Below are positions 45,201 through 64,000 of a DNA stretch of 64,000 bases, one piece after another (within the stretch, counting starts at the first letter, position 1; each line of letters begins with the position of its first letter). The notes under the pieces were generated by a model. It ran no database searches and was not told the origin of the DNA. It worked only from the letters and a program-made list of their open reading frames with translations. Both the position numbers and the translations under genes were made by a program. Source of the stretch: Lycocorax pyrrhopterus obiensis (taxonomy: Eukaryota > Chordata > Aves > Passeriformes > Paradisaeidae). The DNA is taken from assembly GCA_014706295.1 (NCBI GenBank), contig JACSVZ010000004.1:7288465-7352464 (forward strand), read 5' to 3'.

Positions 45201-46308
45201 CATACAGTGATGAAGAAACAGGTAAAGACGACCTGCAGCACCAGAGAAGTGCAGCATGTATTGTTCCTTTTGTTGTTGCCTGTATAGTGATTAATCTCAC
45301 ACTACAGCAGTGGTAATTAATAGATACTGGGGCATGGTACTGAATTTTAGGCATGTGAAGCAAGTGACAGCCTGCCTGTTGAGTTAGGATGTGGTTTCAT
45401 GCTGAGGCTTTCTGTGATTCCAGAATCATGGTTCCTCTCTATTTCTGGTTCCTTCCTATTAGGTGTGGCAGTTTGGGTTGGGTGGGAGAGTTGTTGGTTG
45501 GATTTACTCAACAAATCTTGCTTTTCATGTCATTTCTCTATTGGAGAAGTTTTAGCAAGGAAGTTAAAGTGTTTTCTTCATTTTCCTTTGAAAAACGAAC
45601 CAAACTTTGTAGCTCAAAGCAGATAAACTTGTGATTTGTGTTTGAAAACAGTGTCTAGTAACTGGGCAAGTGGAGAAGATGACCATGTGGTTGGAAGAGC
45701 AGAATATGATTTCAATGCTCTCTCAGAAGAAGAAATTTCTTTCCGTGCTGGTGACATGCTAAGATTAGCACCCAAAGGTAAACTTTTAATTTTGTGTTTA
45801 TTTCCTAATCACATGGGAAGTGAGTAATACTGTAAGAGTTTGAAAATTAAAACAAAAAACCCTAAACCACTTTATTTGACCAAATTCCTCACCCACAGAT
45901 TTTTCCTCACCATTAAGTGATTACTTGTGTTCTCATAAAAACTTCCTGAGTAGTTTTGTTCAGTTTTGTTGAATTGTTTTGTAACCTGATGCTTTTGCAT
46001 TCTCTTCTTCAGAACAACAACCCAAGATCCGTGGTTGGCTTCTGGCTAGTTATGATGGCCAAACAACGGGACTTGTGCCAGCTAATTACATCAAAGTCCT
46101 GGGCAAAAGAAGAGGTAGGAGAACGGCGGACCCGGAAAGGATTACGGAGCAGCGGGCAGCCTTTCCCAGCACAGCTGTCAGAGGAGCCCCTGCTGCTGTG
46201 ACTTTAGAGGAGCAGGAGGCTGCTTTTGAAACTGTTTTTGCTGGAAGTAGCAAAGTTCCCGTTGCGTCGGACTCGGCTGTGGCTGGTGGAGAGAAGCAGG
46301 AACTCTGA
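42198..46308 (+). CDS. PEX13: PEX13 peroxisomal import docking protein, complete (4 exons)
   Basis: Four exons (42198-42265, 44524-45221, 45652-45777, 46013-46308) join in phase to 395 codons (human 403). PEX13 is a peroxisomal membrane protein; with PEX14 it docks the cargo receptor PEX5, and its YG-rich region forms the selective phase of the import pore. Visible parts: Pro-rich N-terminus (TPPPKPWESRR); Tyr/Gly-rich stretch about residues 69-99; a conserved helical region (SRGAFQSIESIVHAFASVSM); a hydrophobic segment about 227-248 (WPIFLFFAVIMGGPYLIWKL); and an SH3 domain about 270-332 beginning RAEYDF and ending ANYIKVLG. The C-terminus (EEQEAAFETVF...EKQEL) resembles human. It is divergent from and shares a promoter with PUS10. 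Confidence 0.97.
42566..42864 (+). repeat. Minisatellite in PEX13 intron 1, about 13 units of 22-23 bases
   Basis: A unit close to ATTCACAGGCCATTCCTGGG plus GGC is repeated head to tail about 13 times without gaps. Variants alternate GGCC/GTCC and the TGGT/TGGG/TGGC ends; the third unit is diverged and the seventh has ATTTAGAG. The repeat is 300 bases after the PEX13 exon 1 donor. Confidence 0.9.
42865..44523 (+). other. PEX13 intron 1, remainder
   Basis: Beyond the minisatellite, the intron is AT-rich with no recognisable coding sequence. A pyrimidine-rich acceptor is modest. Confidence 0.7.
44524..45221 (+). CDS. PEX13: PEX13 exon 2
   Basis: The 698-base exon carries the Pro-rich segment (ARIPPPILPRPSQQTGSSS), the YG-rich stretch, the conserved middle region and the hydrophobic segment. 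Acceptor TTTAG at 44519-44523, donor GTAAAG at 45222; phases 2 and 1 fit the neighbours. Confidence 0.97.
45652..45777 (+). CDS. PEX13: PEX13 exon 3, start of SH3 domain
   Basis: It reads VSSNWASGEDDHVVGRAEYD and then FNALSEEEISFRAGDMLRLA. The EYDF and EEISFRAGD motifs are SH3 signatures. Acceptor AAAACAG, donor GTAAAC. Confidence 0.96.
46013..46308 (+). CDS. PEX13: PEX13 exon 4, end of SH3 domain and C-terminus
   Basis: It begins EQQPKIRGWLLASYDGQTTG, completing the SH3 domain at ANYIKVLGKRRG, and continues into a poorly conserved tail ending EKQEL at TGA 46306-46308. Acceptor TTCTTCAG. Confidence 0.96.
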
Positions 46309-49300
46309 TGCACTTTGATCAACAAAGCAACTGAACTGTGCTTTATTGATACCACTTAGGGTTTGTTGAAAATCTGGTTTGTAGTGGGACACTGGTGGGT
46401 CTGTACCAGTTATTGCTGCTACTGGCTGGTGAAGGGATGGAGAAATGATTGCTCAAATTTGTGGTATTTATTTTTGACTCACCTAAGGCTGTACGTCAGT
46501 GATTCTATCCACCCACCTGGCAGCAACTCTGAGATCTTGAGATAGGAGAAGTGAGGCATTTCTAAAAAAGCAAACAAAGAAAAAAAATAGGGACTGCCAT
46601 TCTTGTTTAGGAGACAAATTAACACCCAGTCTTCGTAGGAATATTTGCTGGACAAGAAGCCTCTTCAATAGATGTGCAAAGGGAAGATTGATTTCTCTAA
46701 GATGTCCTCCAAAACTGCTCAGAACCATAAAGGAGTAATAGCACATTGTCTCCCTCTGAAAGGAGGGAGAATTGCAGGAGATTTACACAGTTGAATAGTT
46801 AGAAGGTTTAAGTTGCTTTTCGTAAGAAGTAGGGTTCTGTCATAAAGAACTGAGCTCTTAGAAAAAAGGGACTTGGGAGGAAGGGAGGAGAAAGAGAGTT
46901 TACAAAGGGATAGCAGTGAGGCATCACCAGTAAGTTCCACTCATTCTCTTTTGATTATTGAGACATCAGAATAAAGGGTATTCTGCAGTCAGGCACTCAT
47001 TAGCTGTTACTCCCTTAACTAAGTTTGCATCACTCTTAGCCATTTTGTGTTGTAGCCTGTTAGCTGCCTATCCACAGTCTATCAGCAGCCATCTCAGCTT
47101 ATTTCTGTTCTGTATTGGTTTTATGTGAGTGTCAAAATATCTCTCCTGCGTTTTTGAGCAGTAGGAAAGCCTTGAGTAAGGGGAAGTTGAAATTAATTGG
47201 AGCACCAAAGAAAAAGTAACATTTCTTGCTTAATTGTCACAGTTAGAGAAGGTCTTGGAGTTGGACAAACTTTTTATGCTGCCTTTCAAGTGGTAAATTT
47301 TGCATCTGCCCATAAAATTTGAGGGCTCCAGTTTATCAAAAGCCATAAAAATATTAAGACTGTTCAGAGTATTTTCTTCAAATGGGTGTTTGAGAATTCT
47401 GTCTTGAAATACTGTTTTGGTTTTTTGTTAAATGAAGCAACGATAATTAAAACTTTTTTTTTTCCTTGCAGTATGTATGTATAACGTGTTGAACTTCTGA
47501 AGGTTACACCAGTGGATTAAATAACTAAGTTTGTCTTAATCATTAAAATAGCTGTTTTATTTTAAAGGTACTTGAAAATATAAGTAGGGCACAGGCCTTT
47601 GCTTAGTTGATTGAGTAGTTTTGGTTTGACCATTCCTACAGGGATCTTCAACACCCATTATGTGGTAACAAAGCTTTCAGTATTTATATTTTAATTGCAT
47701 TTGCTGGCCTTGGGTTCTTACAAGTCTGTTCAACACAACAGAACTCTAAAAAAACCTGAAATGAGCACAATTTTATCAAGGTAGGCTGGCTGAAAAGACA
47801 GATATTATGCTGGAACCTTGATTTTAAAGTAATCTCTGAATGCCTGTTGTTAATAAATAGAACATGCATTGAAGTGGTTGTGCTCAGGTGTTGGGAGATG
47901 GTGATTAGAATAATTTATAGTAAATTGTTAGATTTTCAAGTGCAGATGTAAAGGAAAGAGTAGTTAAAGGGCAGATGAGAAACTTGAAATAGGTTTAGTA
48001 GGTTTAAAACAGAACCTGAAACAAACTGTTCCTGAGACGTTGCCCTGTGTGCCAGGGCATAGAAGAAAATTATCTGTATTTGAAAATTATATCTGTTGTT
48101 GAAATGAAAATAGCTAAAAAAAAAAAAATTGAAATCTAAAGTACAGGGAGGCAAAAGGGGGAAGGGGGGTATCAAGTGTACAGTTCTGTGTGCAGAGTGT
48201 GTCCCTGGAGGGAATTAATTTACTGTCCTGAGATGTAATTAATGGACTGTCAGCCTCTCTTGTGTCAGTGAAAGATTTCAATCAGAGGAAGGGTCTTTAA
48301 ATGAATGAATAAATAAACCCCAAACTTTGTGGGTTTGGGTAGAGTATCCATTCAGGTAGATTTTTTGGTTCTCTGGCTGGTTTTTTCCTGTTTTCTGTTT
48401 TCTGGCCCAGAACAAGTTGAGAAGGCAGTGCCATGATGTTTGTTGGAATGTTTTAAGTCTCATTTTTAGAAAGACAAGTTTAATTTCACTTTCAGGTCAT
48501 ACTATTTTGATAACAATTCTTTTAGAGGAAGATAGGTTGTTCTTACCTTTATATTTGTTTGACTTAGCCTACAAGTCGCTGTCATCATTGTATCTATTAA
48601 ATCTCGACAAGAATTTTGATCCTTTCAATCTTGCAATAACTTTAATTGGAAAAGAAGGCTCTGAGGAAATTTAGTTAGTTATTTAACTCACAATTAATTG
48701 TACTGATTGCAAGAGGGTATTAAAGTTCATTGAAGTAAAACATACACTGCAATTCACTGTCTGTTTCTGTCCATGTGTCAGGCTTCAGAAAAAAGACCTG
48801 AATGAACACTGGGTGAAAAGGAGGGCTGGTGGACAGGCTGCTCAAGACTTGCACAACTTTAGGAAGGGGAGAAGACCAAAAGGAGCAGGTGTGGCTGCAA
48901 CAGGAGAGTGTAGAAGAGGAGATCAGAAAACAGAGGTTGTTGGAATATTGCTTAATTTAAGCATTAGGCAATCAGCTCTTATTTTGAGGTCTGTACGTGC
49001 TGAGTTACCTTTATGTTATTATTTGGAATTATTTATATACCTGTAGCAGTCCTGGAAGTCTGTAACAGAGCTTTGAGATCTGTTTATATAAGGTTTTAGT
49101 TTATTCTTACTTAAATCTTACTGATCCTGTTTAGTAGATCAACCGTTTTCTGCTTGGATATGTGAGCTACTGACAAATGCCACGTCTGAGCGGTTCTCTG
49201 GGTGCAAACAGAACATGAACATGCACAGGGTCAAAGCTTTGTTCAGCTGTCTGAATAATAAATTTAAAATACTCAGTTTGTCTAGTAAAACCCAATAAAT

Positions 49301-51090
49301 TGGCCACTTTTGCATAGGTTCAAAAACTCCTCCTTATGTGGAGTTAGACTCTATGTGGGATTTTAAGGTTGTTCTGACTCACTTGGCGGTCTCGGTGAAA
49401 TTTGCTAGTGAGGTAAATACAAAGCAAATGCAGTTTCTTACAAATCTGATCTGTTTGCAATTAAAGTCTTCCAGAAGAGGTGCAGACCTGGAAACCAGCT
49501 GACGGATTTCTTGATGCACCAGTGTAGAAATACTCCTGTCTGCAATCATGGCAGAACTGTACTTGTTTTGCAAAACATAACACAAAAAGTTGTGTTCTTG
49601 CGTAACTCCTTCCGGATGTTTATCCATGCAGGTGTGGCCCAGGTGTTGGGATTGGTGAACATTTGGGGGCTGTAAAGGCAAGCAGTAATTGTGTGGGTCC
49701 ACAGGTGGTGAGACACATCCTTTTCCCTTCTCCTTGTATCTTGGACTGGTTCCTCTGCAGAGCAATTTGAAGCAGCTGTGGGCTGATAAATCTGTCCCCG
49801 GGTTCTGTGGCCACGCGGAGCTCAGCCTTTAAGCAGCTGGATAATCTCTCCTTGGAACAAGTGTACTGGTGTAACTGGTTTGACTGGTAACAGAGGCATG
49901 ATGTCAGTGCAGGGCACCCCTGCATCTTTCTTACCTGCTTTGAGCTATTGAAGTTCCCTGAATTTCACAGTAGTCACAAAACTATCAGACTCGAGCAAAT
50001 GACAGGGATTATTTATGCTGTCAGAGTATAAACACAGGTTTTTGGTTTTAGAAATGAAAAATACAAAAAGATAGTTCCAGTACCTTTGAATGATTGTAAC
50101 TGATCAAGCAGTCTCTAGAACAGCAAATGAGTAAAATTTAAGATACTGATTTTGTTTGTTCTCAAATACTGATTTTTATTTTCCTCATTTAAAAAAATGA
50201 ACTGAGGGTGACTGAACTTCTGCCTAACAGCACAGGTTGATTAAAAAACTGTGTTCCAGTTCTCTGACATGCCATCCAGTTTCCATTCATCATGAAATAA
50301 CTGGATGTCATCATAATACAGCAATATTCCAGCATTAGCTTCTTCTGTGGATGGCTGTGGGGTGGTATGAAATCAGTGGGATTTGCTTTCTCTGAGACCT
50401 AAGGGAACCTTTCAGACTGACTTAGAGAATTGAGATTTCAGACACTTCTCTAGATTGGTGGAATCAATTTTCCTGTGCTTTTCTTGCATTCTCTGTCCTC
50501 ATTGTGTTATTCCAGAATTTATAAGTGGGGTTTTAGAAAAGAAAATTATTCGTATCCCTGTTTTTTGCCAAATTACCACGAAGGAACAGAAATTACGTGG
50601 CATGATTGGGAAGGGTTGTTATGTGGGAAATGGGGATTTGGGGTGGTCTTTATCAGGCTTGGGTGGCTTCTCACAGGAAGTAATTTTAAAATGTTTGGGA
50701 ATACTTGATGCAGTAGTAGACATGCAGTAGGAATCAAACTGTGTGGATGAAATAACAGGATTGGGACTGTCTGAGCCTTTGCAGAGTAACTCTGGTGAGC
50801 CACTCCCAGTGGTTGGGCTGTTCTGTGTAATTATCTCTAATTCCAGTTTTCTGATACTGTTTTTTATAGTTGACAGTGGATCAAATAGTTATATCAGCTG
50901 AAAACCTGGGAAAGCTTAAACCGAGGCTTCTTCTCTTTGGTGGGAGTGTGGAGTGCATTAACACGTTCCTGCTTAATTAATTAGCTGTGCTTATATCACG
51001 AGACTGATTCTAGTGTCTGCTGCATTATTTTGGCAGGCGGTAAGGACTTCCCGTGGCCAGGCTTTTCCTTCCCTGTAGGGTTCCGGCAGG
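46309..51090 (+). other. PEX13 3' UTR and intergenic region
   Basis: No coding exon is recognised. Plus-strand AATAAA signals occur at 46970, 47852, 48308, 48312 and 49294, any of which could end PEX13 transcripts; human PEX13 also has a long 3' UTR. The region is AT-rich until the SANBR CpG island. Confidence 0.55.
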
Positions 51091-51205
51091 TGGGAATGCG
51101 GCGGCGAACTTTGACTGCGAGACGCAGAGTTACTGCCGTGGGGTTCTGCTCGGAAAGCGGAGCTGGGCGGGATCGGGGTGCAGCAGCGGAGGGAGAGGGG
51201 CGGTG

Positions 51206-51342
51206 TGACGTCACACGGCGCGAGGGCGAGCCCGCCGTGACGTCACCCGTGGCACGGAGCGGTGTCCCCGTCCCCTTGCCCGCCGCAGTGACCGGCACCT
51301 AAGCGGGGCCGCCTCACTTGGCCCACGCGCGCCGTGACGTCG
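51206..51342. promoter_or_regulatory. Cluster of CRE (CREB/ATF) sites in SANBR promoter
   Basis: TGACGTCA occurs at 51206-51213 and 51238-51245, and the one-mismatch TGACGTCG at 51335-51342, followed by a TGACG half-site at 51346-51350. Perfect CREs this dense in a CpG island are usually functional in other promoters. Confidence 0.65.
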
Positions 51343-51599
51343 CCGTGACGCCGCGCGGGGCGGGGCGGCGCGTTGCCGCGGCGACCGGACGCCGCGCGCG
51401 GGGCGGGAGGGGGCACCGCCGCCGCCGCCGCTGCACTGCGGCAAGGCGGGGCCGCCGCGCGCCCGGGGCGGGAGCGCTCCGCGCCGCCCCATTGGCTGTG
51501 CCCGGCGCGAGGGGGCGGGGCCTCGTCAGCCGCCCCGCGCCCATTGGCGGGGGCCGCCCCCCTCACGGAGCTCCCGCCCGTCCCCCTGAGGGCGGGGCC

Positions 51600-51774
51600 G
51601 GGCGGCGCCGGCAGATGAGGGCGCGGCGCGGCGGGTGCGGACGGGGCGTCTGCGGGTCCCGCTCGTCCCTCGGTGGAGCCGGGTCCCCGTCCCGCTGCTA
51701 CCCCCGCACGTCCCGAGGAGGAGCCGCTGCCTGTCCTGTCCCGTCCCGCTGACCCTGCGCCTGGGAACCGCCAG
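51600..51774 (+). other. SANBR: SANBR non-coding exon 1 (5' UTR)
   Basis: Sequence CTGGGAACCGCCAG is followed by the donor GTAAAC at 51775. The next splice acceptor that leads into coding sequence is at 54798. The transcription start is not visible; the left end is approximate. Confidence 0.5.
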
Positions 51775-54700
51775 GTAAACCCAGGACAGCGCCCGGGAGG
51801 GGTCCCGGCGGAGAGCGACCGGGGGGGCCGTCGGGGTCCCCGCTCTGAGGGCGTCACTCGAGGAGGCTGCTGCACTTGCAGGGTGTCTGAGACCGGTTTT
51901 TATTTTTTTAATTTAAACGCGTTATAATTTTTAGTGTTGGCTGGTACGTGGGCAAGCTACAAAGTTGCTGTTGTTCCTCTCCCCCGCCTCATTCTGCACC
52001 ATCACTTCCTTGCGTTTCAGGGCTGTGGATGGAAACCTCGTGCCCATCCCACCATCTTCACCTTCCCTCAGGTTGTGCGCCTGCAAGGGATAGTAATTCG
52101 TCATTTCTACATTAAGTATTTGCTTTAAATGATACAAAACTAGAATCAGATTGTGTGTTTCCATGATGAATTAACTCTTAGGAATCCTTTGCACCACTTA
52201 ATTTGGAATTCTGAGTATTTATAGAAATTTCTGTTCTCACGTGTCTTTCTATGCTGTGCATCTCAAATGAGTTGGTCGGAGTTAAATAATTTGGAAACTT
52301 TTTTCTTCTCCAATTTTCATAGTTGAGGAAAGGGTTAACCTGAGCTTTCCTTGCAATAACATAGCAGTGAGAATGTGTAGAAGTTGCTTTTTCTCTTGAG
52401 AATATGATTTATTACAGGCTTAATGCTGCTGCTTTTAGAGAGTTCTTGCATGAGACAGAATCTTGCATGTGTCTGTATTACCAACAGGGTTTCCTAAAGG
52501 ACAAAAAAAGCAAATATTGAATGTCATGTATAAAGCTGCAAAGAGGAGTCCCATGCTCTTTCCAGAATATAAATAAAAACACTTAACTTCTGTATGCCTG
52601 TGATTAAGTCTGTTCCTTCATTTGTCCTTGCAGTAATAAGCACATACAGAACTGTATTTTAATGTGCAGAATAAGCAAATAAAGAAACATGTATGAGAGA
52701 CAAAGACTTGATTCTCTCTGACCCTATCATCACGTTTTAGAGCACCTGTCATCCCTTCATGCTCGGGCTGCTTCATGGTCCACAGAGTTGATGTGTAGTA
52801 AACTAGTTACCAGTGAAGCACTCAGAATTTTTCCCTGTGAATTACGAACTCAGAGATGTTGCAAAAAAAAAATGGTTTTCCTCCTTTCTTCCTTTCTTTC
52901 TTCGATTGCCCAGTGTAATCATCCCATAGCACTAGCCCGCAAAATGGTGATTTATGGAATATTGACATTGCTGGCAATTTTACTTGCATTAAGCCTATTT
53001 TATGGTGCGAGACCAGGGGATTATAATACTCCATCATTTACTTATCTCATCCAAACATATTTTTAAACCAGCTGCTCCATGTGTATGAACTAGCACGAGA
53101 AGTCAGCTCTGTATTTCGTAACCACTGAGGTTTGCCACTGGTGCTGACCTGTTCCGGCCCGGTTATTTCTCCTCCAAACAGCAGAAATGGGAGATGTTCA
53201 GGGGCTGAAATGTGATTGGTACCGACATCTGTCTGCACACTGACAGAGAGAAGTCTCCACCACAGAATCACCGCAGTGACACTGCTTGAAAGTGCTCCCA
53301 GGGTGAGGGATAAGGACACAGTGGCTTCAGGGACTGATCCACTTTTACCTGATAGTGGAATCTATTTTACTCGGGAATTTTGGACTCGTGTAATCTGCGA
53401 GGACCTTTCTCCTTTAGAACTGGCTATCTGGCGTATTTTACAGCAGATTTCATTTAGAGAGAACTGCTAAAATGGTATGAAATTTTCTATAGGACTTGTC
53501 TTCTGCTTTGTGGCTTTTTTTTCTTCTTTTTAAATCTCATGACTTTGGGAAACCAAAGAATTTTCTCGGTGGGTTCTGGGCTTTTTCCTTCTGATTTAAT
53601 TCAGCTGCTCTTTTGAGAGGATGAAATTTACAGTTACCTGCTGCTGTGATTTCTGTTTCTACCAGCAAAACAAGCAGAAAAAAGGGCTGGAACAGCTTCT
53701 GAAGGGAGAAAAAAATCAGGGTGATTTTGTGTATTTTAAGTATCTTTTCTTTTAGAAAGAGGGTGGTGCGAAAGAAATGTCTACATATAGTATGCTTTTA
53801 GTAACAAGTTACCAGGTGTTATCTGGGTGTATTTTCTCTCAAATTCTCTATCATTCTTGCATTATAAGTCCAGAATTTGTGTGTGGCTTTTAAGTTCTAT
53901 TATTTATGGGATCTGTTTAAGGTACTTCAGAAGAGGTCCAAGTTGCTTTCCAAGCGGGAGTCCCTCCTGAGCTTTTTGGCTATGCGTTACTTGAACATGA
54001 AACTCTTGATTAATGCCTGCAGTTCTTTCCCAGCATATGCTAAAACAGTACTTTGAACTTTTACTCTGTTCCCTGGTGCTATATATAAAATCCATTTGGG
54101 AAAAGAAAAAAACTCAAAACTAAATATAATCCTGGTTTTTAAGGTGTTTACTGCTGTCCTTATATGCATTGTTCTGGTGTTCAGCTTGAAGCTGAGGGAT
54201 AAGAGGTTTTTGGAACAGCTCATCCTGACTCATAAGGAGTTAGGAATGTCAGGTGTTCGGGATCAGAGTTGAACGAGATTCAGGTGTTGTTTCCTGGCTC
54301 CGAAATATTGATTGCCCTTAAATAGGTATCCTGGCTTGGCTTCTTAATGATGGCAATCAGGTGTGCTGAACAGAGGGGCAGAGCAACAGAGAGCAAAGCT
54401 GAGAGTAGAAGGTTTGTGGGAACACATACCTGTATTTGAATGTGAGTAAATTTACATTAAAATGCTCCTCTGTAACTTAGGCTGTTTATTCTGAGATTGT
54501 GGGAAGCCCTTCTGTTGTATTAGAGCACTCAGAGGTGTGATTTTCCCTCTGTAAAGAGGCACCTCAGAGGAATGGTGGATAATACCTGCTGCTCTTGGAT
54601 TGGGTTTGGTGTGTTTTGTGCATCTGCTTCTCCCTCAGGGTTTTGAGAATATGTAAATTTTGTCAAAAAAGCCTCAGTACTTGACTTTAATGCTGTGGTA

Positions 54701-54798
54701 AACACGTCCCCCAGTAATTTATGGAGTGCTGCAGGTAAAGTAGATCAAGCTTTAGCAAACCATGCAGTGAGACTTGCTAAAACCTCTTTCTCTTCTAG
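51775..54798 (+). other. SANBR intron 1
   Basis: The intron is AT-rich with no recognisable exon. Short open frames here (for example 52788-53066) lack coding features. Confidence 0.6.

Positions 54799-64000
<9,202 letters not shown>

Larger units (their letters stand above)
51090..51870 (+). promoter_or_regulatory. SANBR: CpG island promoter of SANBR
   Basis: Dense CpG, several GC boxes (for example 51511-51520), two inverted CCAAT boxes (ATTGG at 51491-51495 and 51543-51547) and a cluster of CRE palindromes upstream. A good donor at 51775 ends the presumed untranslated first exon. TATA-less, as is usual for such promoters. Confidence 0.75.

Noticed and set aside
51243..51875. 210-codon minus-strand frame in the SANBR CpG island
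   Set aside because: Stops are depleted by extreme GC content; no domain seen.
52788..53066. 92-codon frame with hydrophobic stretch in SANBR intron 1
   Set aside because: AT-rich with a T-run-driven hydrophobic segment; no start context or conservation evidence. Compared mentally with the mammalian neighbour C2orf74 and does not match.

Overview
The window is vertebrate nuclear DNA, almost certainly from a bird. Two CR1 retroposon 3' ends lie in it, introns are short to moderate, and the exons translate to a syntenic block known from vertebrates: REL, PUS10, PEX13 and SANBR (KIAA1841), the order found on human chromosome 2p16-p15. The avian-type REL C-terminus also fits. The species cannot be named from the sequence.

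Layout. 1-9087: AT-rich DNA with one isolated CpG island (about 2400-2830) and one CR1; I find no REL exons 1-4, so this is probably a large REL intron with the 5' exons upstream of the window. 9088-15102: the last six coding exons of REL (+), from the middle of the Rel homology region to the transactivation domain. 15103-19417: the tail-to-tail region between REL and PUS10, with an AU-rich element and candidate polyadenylation signals for both strands. 19418-40624: all 17 coding exons of PUS10 (-), 533 codons with every splice phase compatible, plus a non-coding first exon ending at 41921. About 41650-42540: a CpG-island bidirectional promoter shared by PUS10 and PEX13. 42198-46308: complete PEX13 (+), four exons, 395 codons. 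46309-51090: PEX13 3' flank and intergenic DNA. About 51090-51870: the SANBR CpG-island promoter with a cluster of CRE sites. 54815-63236: the first six coding exons of SANBR (+), carrying the SANT and BTB parts; the gene runs off the right edge.

Function. REL is an NF-kB subunit of immune cells, PUS10 a tRNA pseudouridine synthase, PEX13 a peroxisomal import-pore protein and SANBR a repressor of class-switch recombination. They are not an operon; only PUS10 and PEX13 share regulatory DNA directly.

No clearly new system was found. The best leads are: a 64-codon unassigned reading frame in a SANBR intron (57339-57533) with a splice-acceptor-like start; a perfect 11-bp hairpin in the REL intron (8476-8501); a 16-bp palindromic CRE in REL intron 5; a UGUC microsatellite against the donor of the 35-nt PUS10 exon; a G-quadruplex-type repeat just inside PUS10 intron 1; a 13-unit minisatellite in PEX13 intron 1; and an intronic ISRE-like element at 29466.
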